Below the pieces are notes generated by a model. The model was not told the origin of the DNA and ran no database searches. It saw only the letters and a program-made list of their open reading frames with translations. A program made the position numbers and the translations under genes. Below are positions 10,485 through 20,343 of a DNA stretch of 64,000 bases, piece after piece (positions within the stretch are counted from its first letter, which is position 1; every line of letters starts with the position of its first letter). Origin of the DNA: Gentiana macrophylla (lineage: Eukaryota; Streptophyta; Magnoliopsida; Gentianales; Gentianaceae); the NCBI GenBank assembly GCA_026214975.1, contig CM047810.1, positions 38,867,280-38,931,279 of the forward strand, written 5' to 3'.

Positions 10485-11896
10485 TTTTTTTTGTAGGGTG
10501 TCTGGTACTTTGAGAGTGGATGTTCCAGACATATGACAAGAAGTGAGCACTGTTTTACAAATTATGTGGCAAAGGATGGACCTAAAGTCAATTTTGGAAA
10601 CAAAAGTACACCATGATACATTAGAGGATATGGAACTCTGGTGAGAAATGGCTTGATAATCAAGAATGTTGCAAATGTTGAAGGTTTGGACTACAACCTA
10701 CTGAGCACTGGACAATTCTATGACACGGGTTACAAAGTAAAATGCTACTGCATTGTCATGAGTAATATGGGAGAGCAAGTTGTATTGGCTGGGGAAGACA
10801 ACTAAACATGTATGTAGTAGATTGGTCTACTGCTGTTCCAGAAACCTGTATTATTGTGCATACAAAGTCAGAACTGAATTGGTTATGGCACAAGAAGTTG
10901 AATCATCTCAACTTTGAAGATATCAATCAGTTGGTGAAGAAGAAGTTGGGGATTGGTTTACCTGAGATCACATACAAAAAGGATGGAGTTTGTGATGCCT
11001 GTCAGCAAGGTGAACAAACAAAATCAAGTTTCAAGTCAAAGACTAAACAATCAACCAGGAGAGTGTTGGAACTGATGCATATGGATCTATTTGGACCAGT
11101 CATACCAACAAGCATAACAGGGAAGAAATACACTGTGGTAGTTGTGGATTATTATTCAAGATACACTTGGGTAATTTTCATGACTAAGAAAAGTGAAACA
11201 CTTCAAAAGATGCCTGAACTTTTGAAGAGATTGCAAAATGAGAAAAGTGTGACAGTAGTGAAAATCAGATTAGACAAGGGTACTGAGTTCCTAAACAAAG
11301 TCATAAGAGAATATTGTGAACAAAATGGTGTGCTGCATTAATTAGAAGCTGCTGGAACACCTCAGCCGAATAGGGTTGCTGAGAGAAGAAACAGGACTTT
11401 GAAGGAAGCAGTGAGGTCTATGATATGTGAAGCAAAGTTACCTGAAAGATATTGGGCTGAAGCATTCAGTATATCATGCTACACACAGAATAGAACCTCA
11501 GTGAACAAAAAGCTTATGAAGACACCTTTTGAAATTTGGAATGGAAGAAAGCTAAATATATCATATGAAGACTGAAGACTGAAGACCTTCCAACCAAAAT
11601 CAGATGAAGGAATATTTTTAGGACATTCTTCAGTCAGCAAGGCATTTAGGGTGCTAAACAAAAGGACTTTGAAACATGAAAAATCTATACATGTTGTGTT
11701 TGATGAACCAAAGTTCACTAGAATGGAAGATAATGAAGTTTTAGAGCTTGCTGTGAATCAGAAAGTCACTGATCCAGAATATGTTGATGTATTGAAGAAG
11801 ATAAGTGACTTAAAGATGTCTGATTCTGGAATTGAAGAGTCCTTGATGAACAACCCGCTGATAACACTACTGATACAACAACAGATGTAGTTCAAG
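10485..11896 (+). pseudogene. pol: copia A1 pol: protease and integrase, broken
   Basis: The protease core appears at about 10500 as WYFESGCSRHM, with Glu where the catalytic Asp is expected (A2 has WYFDSG). The GAG-pre-integrase zinc region follows near 10880-11010 (WLWHKKLNHL ... CDACQQGEQ). The integrase core has its first Asp in HMDLFGP (near 11090), the second in RLDKGTEF (near 11270) and the Glu in VAERRNRT (near 11380). A TAA at 11339 and further stops near 11572 interrupt it. Open pieces at 10808-11341 and 11651-11890 cover the domain and its C-terminal linker. In a live element these domains cut the polyprotein and insert the cDNA. Confidence 0.85.
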
Positions 11897-12561
11897 GATC
11901 TGCTGATCCACATATTGAACCAATAGCAAACCCTACTGAAGATCAGGTTCCTGTAAATCAAACAAATCAAGATTTACAATGGTTGAAGGATCACCCTGCT
12001 GAACAAGTAATTGGTGATGTACAACAAGGTGTATGGACTAGAAGACAACTTGAAGCAATGTTTACATGCTTTTTGTCTCAAATTGAACCTAAAGTTGTTA
12101 AAGAAGCAATTTCTGATCCAGATTGGATAATTGCTATGCAAAAAGAACTTATTGAGTTTGAAAGAAATCAAGTATGGACACTAGTAGAGAGGCCTGATCA
12201 TGTAAATGTAATTGGCACTAAATGGGTATACGGAAACAAACTGGATGAATCTGGTACCATTGTTAGAAACAAGGCCAGACTAGTGGCAAAAGGCTATTCT
12301 CAAGCAGAAGGAATATATTTTGATTAGACATATCCCCAGTTGCAAGATCAGAAGCTATAAGATTATTTTTGGCATATGCTGCACATAAGAACTTCAAAGT
12401 ATACCAGATGGATGTCAAAAGTGCTTTTTTGAATGGCATTCTGGAAGAAGAGGTTTATGTTCAGCAACCTCCTGGTTTCGAAGTTAAAGATCAAGAAGAT
12501 AAAGTGAATAGGCTCAATAAAGAACTTTATGGTTTGAAACAAGCACCAAGAGCATGGTATG
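11897..12561 (+). pseudogene. pol: copia A1 pol: reverse transcriptase N-terminal half
   Basis: The start of the RT is seen at 11983-12327 ([40 protein letters not shown]) and, after a shift, at 12369-12561 ([12 protein letters not shown] with the first catalytic Asp, then [10 protein letters not shown]). The coding sequence is cut exactly at GTATG by the Retand-like element and continues at 22644. Several frameshifts and stops are present apart from that insertion. Confidence 0.88.
12557..12561. repeat. 5-bp target duplication of Retand-like element, left
   Basis: GTATG precedes the LTR at 12562 and recurs at 22639-22643. It lies in the RT codons AWY. Five bases is the usual size for LTR elements. 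Confidence 0.93.
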
Positions 12562-13093
12562 TGACGATGCTAACTAATGCACCACCGGAATAATCAGGCC
12601 ACGTGTAATCTAAGGGTGAGCTGTAAGGGATCGAATGACTGTTCTGTTTAGGAAAGGTACTGTTTTTAGGTGTTTTAGGGCTGAGTCCAAGAGTCAATCT
12701 TGGATTGCCTACGTATCCTGTGTTAAGTCCAGGAATCAAACCTTACGTAGTTCCTGGAGGGATGTATTTATAGGTTTAGGTCTACCTTCGCCTAAAAAGT
12801 AGGCGGCGCTGCCTATTGACATAACTACCCTTAAATGGGCCTTGCCTCCCCGCCCCAAATAACTTTGTTGGATATGGGCTCTGGGATCCGAGTCGTGAGC
12901 ATTGGTGTCGACTCGAACTCTATCGAACCCAGGTAATCGAGGTTGGATACTTGTGGAATCTGCCCGATGCTCGCTATCTCTTCCGGCACATATCGTATCG
13001 ATCTGATACCCCTGTATTTATTATTGACTTTCTCACACGCCAGCTGGACCACTCAAATTATTCCACGTGGAGGAGTGAAACCTTGTATCATCA
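12562..13093 (-). repeat. Retand-like 3' LTR
   Basis: The 532-bp repeat begins TGACGATGC and ends TATCATCA in plus orientation, and matches 22107-22638 over its full length. A TATA-like TATTTATAG (minus-strand CTATAAATA) lies near 12768. CACGTG boxes occur near both ends (about 12600 and 13062). Confidence 0.93.
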
Positions 13094-13106
13094 TAAGCCC
13101 CCCAGA
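13094..13106 (-). other. Polypurine tract of Retand-like element
   Basis: Read on the minus strand this is CTGGGGGGCTTA directly upstream of the 3' LTR. A G-rich purine run at this place primes plus-strand DNA synthesis in LTR elements. Confidence 0.65.
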
Positions 13107-13517
13107 TCGGAGGGAAGCTCGTCTCGAGTTGCTGATGTCGGATCTGAAAATTTGAATAACTCTTCCGACACGTGGTCTTCTCTGAGCGGGAAAAACAGCT
13201 GTCACACTAGCCGATGTAGGTCGTTGTCAGGCTGACGTCACACTGTACCAACATTAATGAGTGCGAGAAACGAAGCGTTTCTTATTGGGCCGCGTGGAGA
13301 TTTGGCCCTTGATTCTCGCGTTGCGCCCCTATAATCGCCCTCAAATCGCCTTTTTCAAATCACTTTGGAGATTTTGCTCGCATAAAAGGAGTGCCCCAAC
13401 CTTTGAAGACTCTTATTTGCCATTTCCTGTTTCTGTTTTACCAGATAAACGCAAGTAAGCCCTATTCTATTCAAACTATTTTTCCGTCTTTTATTTCTTG
13501 CATCTCTTGTTGATTCC
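13107..13517 (+). promoter_or_regulatory. Promoter-like region of the antisense gene
   Basis: The 400 bases before the antisense gene hold a G-box CACGTG (13169-13174), a palindromic TGACGTCA (13233-13240) and a TATA-like CATAAAAG (13381-13388) about 130 bases upstream of ATG 13518. G-box and TGACG motifs bind plant bZIP factors. The spacing suggests transcription from about 13410 on the plus strand, opposite to gag-pol. The motifs are seen; their activity is inferred. Confidence 0.5.
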
Positions 13518-15695
13518 ATGTCTAGTAGCACTAGTGATTCACAAAATAGAGAGGAAGTTGTTGAAATTGTAGAGGAAGAATCGACGGAGGAGACGGTTTC
13601 TGAGCATCCAACCGTTTCCGGTGAAGGATTCGCCGGAGAAGAAGAAGAGGAGGAAGAGCAGGAGACATCTCCTCGACCCATTGGATCTTCTCGACCTGTT
13701 GCCAAACACAAAACCAGAATGCAGGGCCAGGGACCGTATGGATGTGTGTCAAATCTAACTCAAGAGAAAGCCAAGGCGATTTGTTCGAGATATGGAATCC
13801 AATACTCATCTGACAACATTAAAGTGTCAGACGGTCGATATCAATTCGCATGTGATCCTCCCCCTGGGTTCTGCGCCATATACGAGGCGCAATTGAAAGA
13901 GGGATTAAGATTCCCCTTCGACCCGTGTTTCATAGAGGTCCTCCGACACTACAGGATCAGCGTCCCACAACTTGCTCCAAACGGGGTTAGGAGCGTCATG
14001 GGATTCGTGCTGGCGTGTCGAATCGCCAAGGTCCAGTTTTCGGTTCGATTGTTCCGACAGTACTATTCCCTGACGAGTTTGCAGGATGCGGGGTGGTATA
14101 CCTTTCAGAAGCGTGCTCTGGCATCGGAATTCGTGAGAAAGGGGATCTCGTCTCATGGCGAGTGGAAACCTCAATTTTTCTTCATCCGACATGGATTAAT
14201 ATATATCGACGTCCACACTTGGTTTAACAGGCCGCAGAAATGGCATGACCGGCTCGACTCTGACGCTCCTGAAGAATGTGGGACCCTCGAGATTGCTCAT
14301 CCCGACGTCGCGACCCGGAACCTGCGTCCTTTATATCCTTTTGCTGATGTCGAGACTGCAGGACCGGACGCCTATCTGGAACTCAATGAAGATATTCGAG
14401 TGTTGTGTAGGATTCTTATTGGTCTAGTCGAGCTGTTATACTTGCTTTCCTTTTCTGTGAATGATAAAGGTTTTCATGATGTATTAATGTCGAGTTGTCT
14501 CTGTTTGCAGTGGAGCACTTTTCAAAGTTGGAGGCAATAGGTAAGGTGCCTGACCCCAAGAAGACCGACCCAAAGAAAATCCAGGAAATTGTCGGCATCA
14601 GGTCGAAGACCCCAGCCTCAGGTGCTATAACCTCTGGAAGTCAGAGGGCTCCAGTCCGATCCACTACTCCAGTATCGACGTCCAACATTCTTAGGGACCA
14701 GCCTGACGAGGCTAATGTAGTCGAGGAGACTGAAGAGAACTTGGTCCCGAGGAAACGTCAAAAAACGACCGAGGTGAGGCATGGGGTCGGGAAGGAGACC
14801 CGTAACCTCGCCCCTCCTGCCACCACCGAGATGCTTCCCGCAACAAGCATGGCAGAGATGGAAGGCATGACTCCAGAAGAGTTGCATGACTTCCTCATGA
14901 AAAGTCAACGTGCTGTAAGTCTTTTAATATTTTTCTTATAACCCTGGGACTTTTGTCTGTTTCTGACATTATTGGTGCGCCAATTTACAGACTCGACTCG
15001 CAGCCAAGGTGGCCCTGAACCGGATTGCCTCCCCTTCTGCTACCTTAGAGGAACATAAGGAAACCATCGCCAAACTGAACTCATACATCGAGAAGCAGAA
15101 GGCCAAGATAAACAAACTGGACGATCGACGCGTGAAACTCGAGTCGGATCTGTCAAAAGCTAAAGACGATTTATCTAAAGCTTTGAAAGATATACTTGAC
15201 AGGGATGCTGAGATGGGGGTGATGAGGTCGGAGTTAGCTGGAGTGAAGTCGGAACTAGAAGGGGTGAAGTCGGAGCTTGTTGGATCGAAAGCCGAACTGG
15301 AGACGGCGATCAAAGCCCGCACCCACCTCCAATCTCTTCTCAACGACCTGACGACTCGTATGGAAACAGCTAAGATGGACTTCTTGGCCTCGATGGAGTT
15401 GGAGAACAACTTATCAGTGTTGATGACTCAGGGTATGAAAGGTGGATTCACCATGGCCCTTGACCAAGTCAAGGCTGTCGACCCAAGTTTTGAGGTATCC
15501 ACCATCGAGAAAGCCTATTTGTATGATCCTGAGGCCATTCCCCGATATGGACAATACTTCAACGAGTTCAAGTCTGGTGTCTCCTTGTATGATAGGTACG
15601 TGGCTCCCAATCTGGGCGACGATGGTGCAGAAAATGTCGAGTCTGGGGATCAAGTCGATCCTAATGCTTCGACCTCGAACCAGCCTGATGCCTGA
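13518..15695 (+). CDS. Antisense extra gene of Retand-like element (Transposase_28-like, coiled coil)
   Basis: Three exons read in phase: 13518-14406, 14511-14914 and 14991-15695 (TGA), giving 665 residues. Intron 1 is 14407-14510 (GTAGGA...TTTGCAG, phase 1) and intron 2 is 14915-14990 (GTAAGT...TTACAG, phase 0). The N-terminus is Ser/Glu-rich, with an acidic run at residues 38-49. Residues about 130-190 (FPFDPCFIEVL, VPQLAPNGVRSVMGF) resemble the plant 'putative gypsy type transposon' domain (Pfam Transposase_28). Exon 3 begins with a long coiled coil, with repeated SELxGVKSEL heptads at about residues 450-560. No enzyme motif or signal peptide is visible. Extra antisense ORFs between integrase and the 3' LTR are known in Tat elements; their function is not established. 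The frame is intact although pol is broken. Confidence 0.85.
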
Positions 15696-16591
15696 TGCTA
15701 TTTCCTCTTTTGTTACTTTAAATAACTCGATTCGATTTGGTTGTAATGACTTTTATGATTTTACTTATCTGAACTTTCATTTTGTCCATTCGATCTTGTA
15801 AATTTTGACATTTTAATTTTGCATTTGATCTTTAGATTTGAATCTTATGCTTTTAGCTGAATGTCTTTTGTTTCTTACTGATCGTTTGTTCAGGGTGTAG
15901 TCCTTTTGAACTTAATTCCCTTGAAAATGTTGCCTTATGGGATGTAGTCCTTCGGACTTAATTCCCTCTCTGCCCTCGAAGTGTAGTAGAGTACATGACT
16001 CGTAGTACACTTGAGTATGAGTCGACTAGCCTTGTACCGCTTATGGGCTTGACTTGGCTTTTTGGGTCGGAGCTCGATTCGACTTTCCTGCCTTGTCAGG
16101 CTTATACGGATATCGAATTAAGAAGTCCCTACTCAACTGTCGCACATCGAGGTGCTTATGATCTGGTTGAGTTGGGTATCCATCATGGGATTTTCCGACT
16201 GCTTAGCATCGTGGCTTACTGGCATGTCGGGAGTGATATAAGACCGCTGCTGACTTGGCTTTTTTTTTTTTTTTTTTTTTTTTTTTACCATTTTGCTATA
16301 ACTCCATCGAGTCGATGATGCGCAACTCGGAAGTGAATTAAGCATTGTCAATGACTTAGCTTTATTCATTTTTTCCGATTTAATTTCCCCGTGTCGAGGT
16401 TCCTTGTTGGTTTTTTTTCTTCCAGCCCTCCTTTTCTCTTTCATACGATCTTACAAACATAACGTAATTAAAAAGAAAGTGTATCGAACAAAAGGCATGG
16501 AATATAATGTCATATCGACCTATTACAACTGATGAAAGTAGAACTGCAAAAGTTATGAGATGAAAGACAATATTTAAACAAAATATTTTCT
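15696..16591. other. Convergent gap between antisense gene and integrase
   Basis: This is the shared 3' flank of two convergent coding units. No ORF with a domain is visible. It is T-rich on the plus strand and has a 27-base T run at 16260-16286. A duplicated phrase (GTAGTCCTT...GAACTTAATTCCCT) occurs near 15897 and 15947. Poly-A signals for both directions probably lie here, but I cannot pick one with confidence. Confidence 0.6.
16260..16286 (+). repeat. T27 homopolymer
   Basis: An uninterrupted run of 27 T in the noncoding gap of the Retand-like element. The length in the original DNA may be uncertain because homopolymers are often misread. Confidence 0.9.
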
Positions 16592-17662
16592 TTAAACATA
16601 ATATTTTCCGAGGTTGGTGGCATGCCAAGTTCGAGGCACTGTGCTTCCATCCGACCTACCCAACTGATACGACCCTTTAGGATGTACCTTTAAGATTTTA
16701 TATGGACCTTCCCAATTCGGCTCGAGCTTGCCTATTGGGTCCTGCTTGCTGGCTTCATTTTTTCTTAATACGAGGTCTCCTACTTGGAAGTATTTGTACT
16801 TCACTCTTGCATTATAATACTGCGATAACCTTCTCTTGTAACTGGCCATCCGCAGTGCCGCGACCTCTCTCTTTTCTTCAATGTCATCTTTCTCTTGACG
16901 TAGATCGGTGGCGTTTGTTTCGACGTTATATGCTAGAACTCGAGGCGAGGCCAGTCCGATCTCCGCAGGTATCACAGCCTCGCACCCATATGCCATAGCA
17001 AAAGGGGTCTCTTGGGTGGACGAATTGGGTGCCGTTCGATACGACCACAGTATGCTGGGTAATTGAGCTACCCAATCCCGACCTTCGTCTTCCAACCGCT
17101 TCTTCAACCCAAACTTGATTTGTCGGTTTGTTTGCTCGACCTGCCCATTGGACTGAGGTCGGGCCACTGATGTCGTTCTATGTTCTATCTTGAATTCTTT
17201 CAGCCACTCTTGCACTCGATCATCTAGAAATTGAGTTCCGTTATCCGATATCAGATACTTGGGAATGCCAAACCTGCACAAAATATTCTCCCAAAGAAAT
17301 TTCTTGATGGTCTGGGCTCTGATATCAGGAAGAGCTTTAGCTTCGACCCACTTCGTAAAATAATCCACTGCAACCACGACATACTTGAAATTACCCGGAG
17401 CTCTAGGTAAAGGTCCGACTATATCGACCCCCCATTCGTCGAAAGGCCATACCGATTCAATGGCATGCATGTCTCGAGCCTGTTGGTGTGTCACCATGTC
17501 ATGTACTTGACATGCCTTGCACCTCATCACTAATCGTGTGGCATCCTTCTGCATAGATGGCCAAAAATATCCAGCCAGTTTGCATTTTCTCGCCAACATT
17601 CGAGCTCCGCAATGATTACCACAAATTCCTCGATGTATTTCCTCGAGAAGGTAAGCCCTCAT
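16592..17662 (-). pseudogene. pol: Retand-like integrase
   Basis: A 356-residue open frame covers almost the whole integrase. The HHCC zinc region is near residues 10-51 (HRGICGNH ... CKAC). The DDE core has Asp in GVDIVGPLP, Asp in ISDNGTQF and Glu in NGQVEQTN. A C-terminal GPY/F-type module is present (WEGPYKIL), and the end is at a TAG at 16592. The frame is joined to upstream pol through a short break at about 17663-17720, so it is a piece of a broken polyprotein, not a separate gene. Its catalytic residues look intact. Known role: inserts the cDNA into the genome and makes the 5-bp duplication seen here. Confidence 0.92.
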
Positions 17663-18330
17663 CCTCCGATCTGCGCGCGCGCATCCAGGGTGTTACAAAA
17701 GATTTTCGGTAAAGTACATAGTCAAATAAGGCGTACCTCGAGGCTTGCAAATGCGACTTTCCTTGCTCGAGACTTATCGGATGGGAGAATTCCATCCTTT
17801 AAGAATAAGGCTATTGGATCCATCCAGTCGATTCTTGCAAAGACGGGTTGCACATCGACCTCGTTATAGCTTCGCTCGCCAAAGATCTCTACCGTAACTT
17901 TCTTCTTTGACTTGAAATTCGATGCTAATTTAGACAACGCATCTGCTCGTTTGTTTTCACTTCGAGGTACTTGCTCGATACGAACTGTCTTGAATTTTGA
18001 TATCAGACCCTGGACGACTTTCAGATAACTTCTCATCGATTCTTCTTTAGCCTCATACTCGCCAAGCATGATGATTCACTACGAGTTGGGAGTCATCAGA
18101 CACTAGCGAGTTTTCAACCCCAACTTCGATGCTAGCTTTAACCCTGTAATCATTGCCTCGTACTCTGCTTCATTGTTGGTGGCCTTGAATTCGAAACGAA
18201 GTGCATAAGGGAACTCTTCCCCTTTCGGACTAACTAACAACAATCCAGCCCCAGCCCCTTCTTTACTCGAGGCACCATCAACATGAATGGTCCACCGCTT
18301 CTTCCGATGATCGCTTATCTTGCTCCACTT
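17663..18330 (-). pseudogene. pol: Retand-like second RNase H (aRNH) and linker
   Basis: Minus-strand translation in mixed frames gives WTIHVDGASSKEGAGAGLLL (near 18290), NNEAEYEAMITGLKLA (near 18170) and SDDSQLVVN (near 18090), the Asp, Glu, Asp order of an RNase H. It then continues as an open frame at 18069-17722 (YEAKEESMRSYLKVV, RADALSKLAS). A second, archaeal-type RNase H after the normal one is a hallmark of the Tat branch. At least two frameshifts break it: one near 18100 and one between 17722 and 17662. Confidence 0.82.
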
Positions 18331-19429
18331 GAATTGACAATCCTTCGGCTATGAAATCCGCCAGAGCTTGACCTTTCACAGCTGTCCGAGGCAGGAATTC
18401 AATGTCGTACTCCGCTAGCTCGACGACCCATTTGGCCAATCGACCCGATGTCTCGGGTTTTGTCAAGATTTGTTTCAACGGTTGGTCAGTAACCACAGCG
18501 ATGGGATGTGCTTGGAAGTAAGGCTTCAACTTCCTCGACGCATGAACCAAACTCAACGCTAACTTCTCCGCAGGAGTATATCTGACCTCTGCACCATGCA
18601 GAGCCTTGCTGACAAAATAGATTGGGATTTGTCCCTGATCCCCTTCTCGAACTAAGACAGCGCTTACCGCTTCCTCACAGACTGCTAGATAAATTAAAAG
18701 CTTTTCTCCATCCCGAGGTGAGGACAGCGTCGGCAAATTGGATAAATATTCTTTCAAATCGTCAAACGCCTTCTGACACTCCCCATCCCATCGGAACGGA
18801 CTAGCCTTTTTCAAAATCTTGAAGAAAGGTAAGGCTCTCTGTGCTGATATTGACAAGAAACGGTTGAGGGCCGCCATCCGACCTGTCAACCTTTGCACCT
18901 CTTTGACATTCCGAGGTGCGGGCATGCTTTTAAGGGCTTCGATTTTATCCGGGTTAGCTCTGATCCCATCTTTCGATATCATGTACCCCAGAAACTTTCC
19001 CGATCGGACTCCAAACGTGCATTTCTTTGGATTGAGCTTCATTTTCGCGGCTCGCAACACTTCGAAGACCTCTCTGACATCGGCCAGAAACTGTCCCATT
19101 GACTTGCTCTTGATCAATAAATCATCAACATAAACCTCCATGTTTCGACCTATCTGTCTTCCAAAGATTTTATTGACAGCTCTCTGATAGGTGGCCCCTG
19201 CATTCTTCAGACCAAACGGCATGGTTACAAAGCAAAATGTACCAAATTCTGTGATAAACGCTGTTTTTTCCGTGTCCCGAGGGTCCATGAAAATTTGATA
19301 GTACCCCCTGTACGCGTCGAGAAAACCGAATACTTCGAAGTTTAATGTCGAATCGACTAACTGATCAATTTTCGGGAGCGGATATGAATCCTTGGGGCAT
19401 GCTTGTTGAGATCTGTAAAATCGATGCAC
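18278..19429 (-). pseudogene. pol: Retand-like reverse transcriptase and first RNase H
   Basis: An open frame of 383 residues contains most of the RT: FLDAYRGYYQI (first Asp), FVTMPFGLKNA, and VYVDDLLIKS with the YVDD active site. The thumb follows (KFLGYMISKDGI) and then the RNase H-like domain (VSAVLVREGDQG, YTPAEKLALSL, VVTDQPLKQI, ALADFIAE). The first RT block (WRMCIDFTDLNK) lies in the upstream frame; one base is missing near 19400, between the Lys codon and the following CPKDSYPL. This frame is therefore a fragment of the polyprotein and does not start at its own Met. Confidence 0.93.
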
Positions 19430-20343
19430 ATCCGCCAGCTTTGATCTGGCTTCCTAACTAATACCGGATTGGCCAACCAATCCGGATAGAAAACCTCTTT
19501 CACGATACCAGCCATTAACAACTTGTCGACCTCTCGCTTTACCGCTTTCTTTCTCTCAGGAGCAAGGTTTCTTTTCTTTTGTCGTATCGGTTTCTTTTTC
19601 GGGTCGACGTTGAGTCGATGTACCGCTACGTCTGCCGATAGGCCAGGCATATCATTTGCCTTCCATGCAAAAACATCTCGATATTCCTCTAGGTGATCGA
19701 CCAAGATTTTCCTGTCGGGGTGTGGAATCCACTTCCCGATTTGGACTCCTTGTCCTTCTTCCTCCTCCCATACTTGAACCTCCTCTGTCGGATCGACAGA
19801 GATCCAGCTTCTATCCTCTTCTTCTTCGGGGATCAATTCTTCGACCAAAACTTGCCCGACTCCTTTCCCTTTAACCGTGACCAAACTGCAGTTCCTTGCT
19901 ACCTCGACATCCCCTTTCACCTCGTGGGCCCCATACCAAGTGGGAAACTTCATGCTGTTGTGAAATGTCGAGATGATGGCTCTGAGGTCATAGAGAGCTG
20001 GTCGGCCTAATATGGCATTATAGCCCGATGGTGCCTTGACCACAACATATGTCATCTCCATCGTTCGGCCCTTCTCTCCGTCTCCAACAGTAGTCAACAA
20101 ATTAATCGAACCGACAGGATGGATGGCCTGCCCTGTGAATCCAAATAGAGGAGTCGATAACGGTGTAATGTCTTCATCTTTCAACTTCATAGCCTTGAAA
20201 GCCGAATAGTAAAGGATATTTACGGCGCTTCCACTGTCAACACAAACTCTTTTGATCCGACCCCGACTTATCACTGCTTCGATCACCAACCCTTCGCTAT
20301 GACTGTGGGTCCTCGGAATGTCATCTTTGGGCCCATACCCCAC
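19357..20343 (-). pseudogene. pol: Retand-like aspartic protease and start of RT
   Basis: The protease active site reads VCVDSGSAVNIL and the flap/ILGR region reads NAILGRPALY. After a linker the RT start is seen (KREVDKLLMAGIVKEV, WRMCIDFTDLN). It overlaps the end of gag by 60 bases in another frame; comparing both translations there suggests that a single-base indel, not a real restart, separates gag and pol near 20340. At the 3' side the frame runs off at 19357 because of the missing base near 19400. Whether the gag-pol shift is programmed or damage cannot be told from one copy. Confidence 0.85.
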
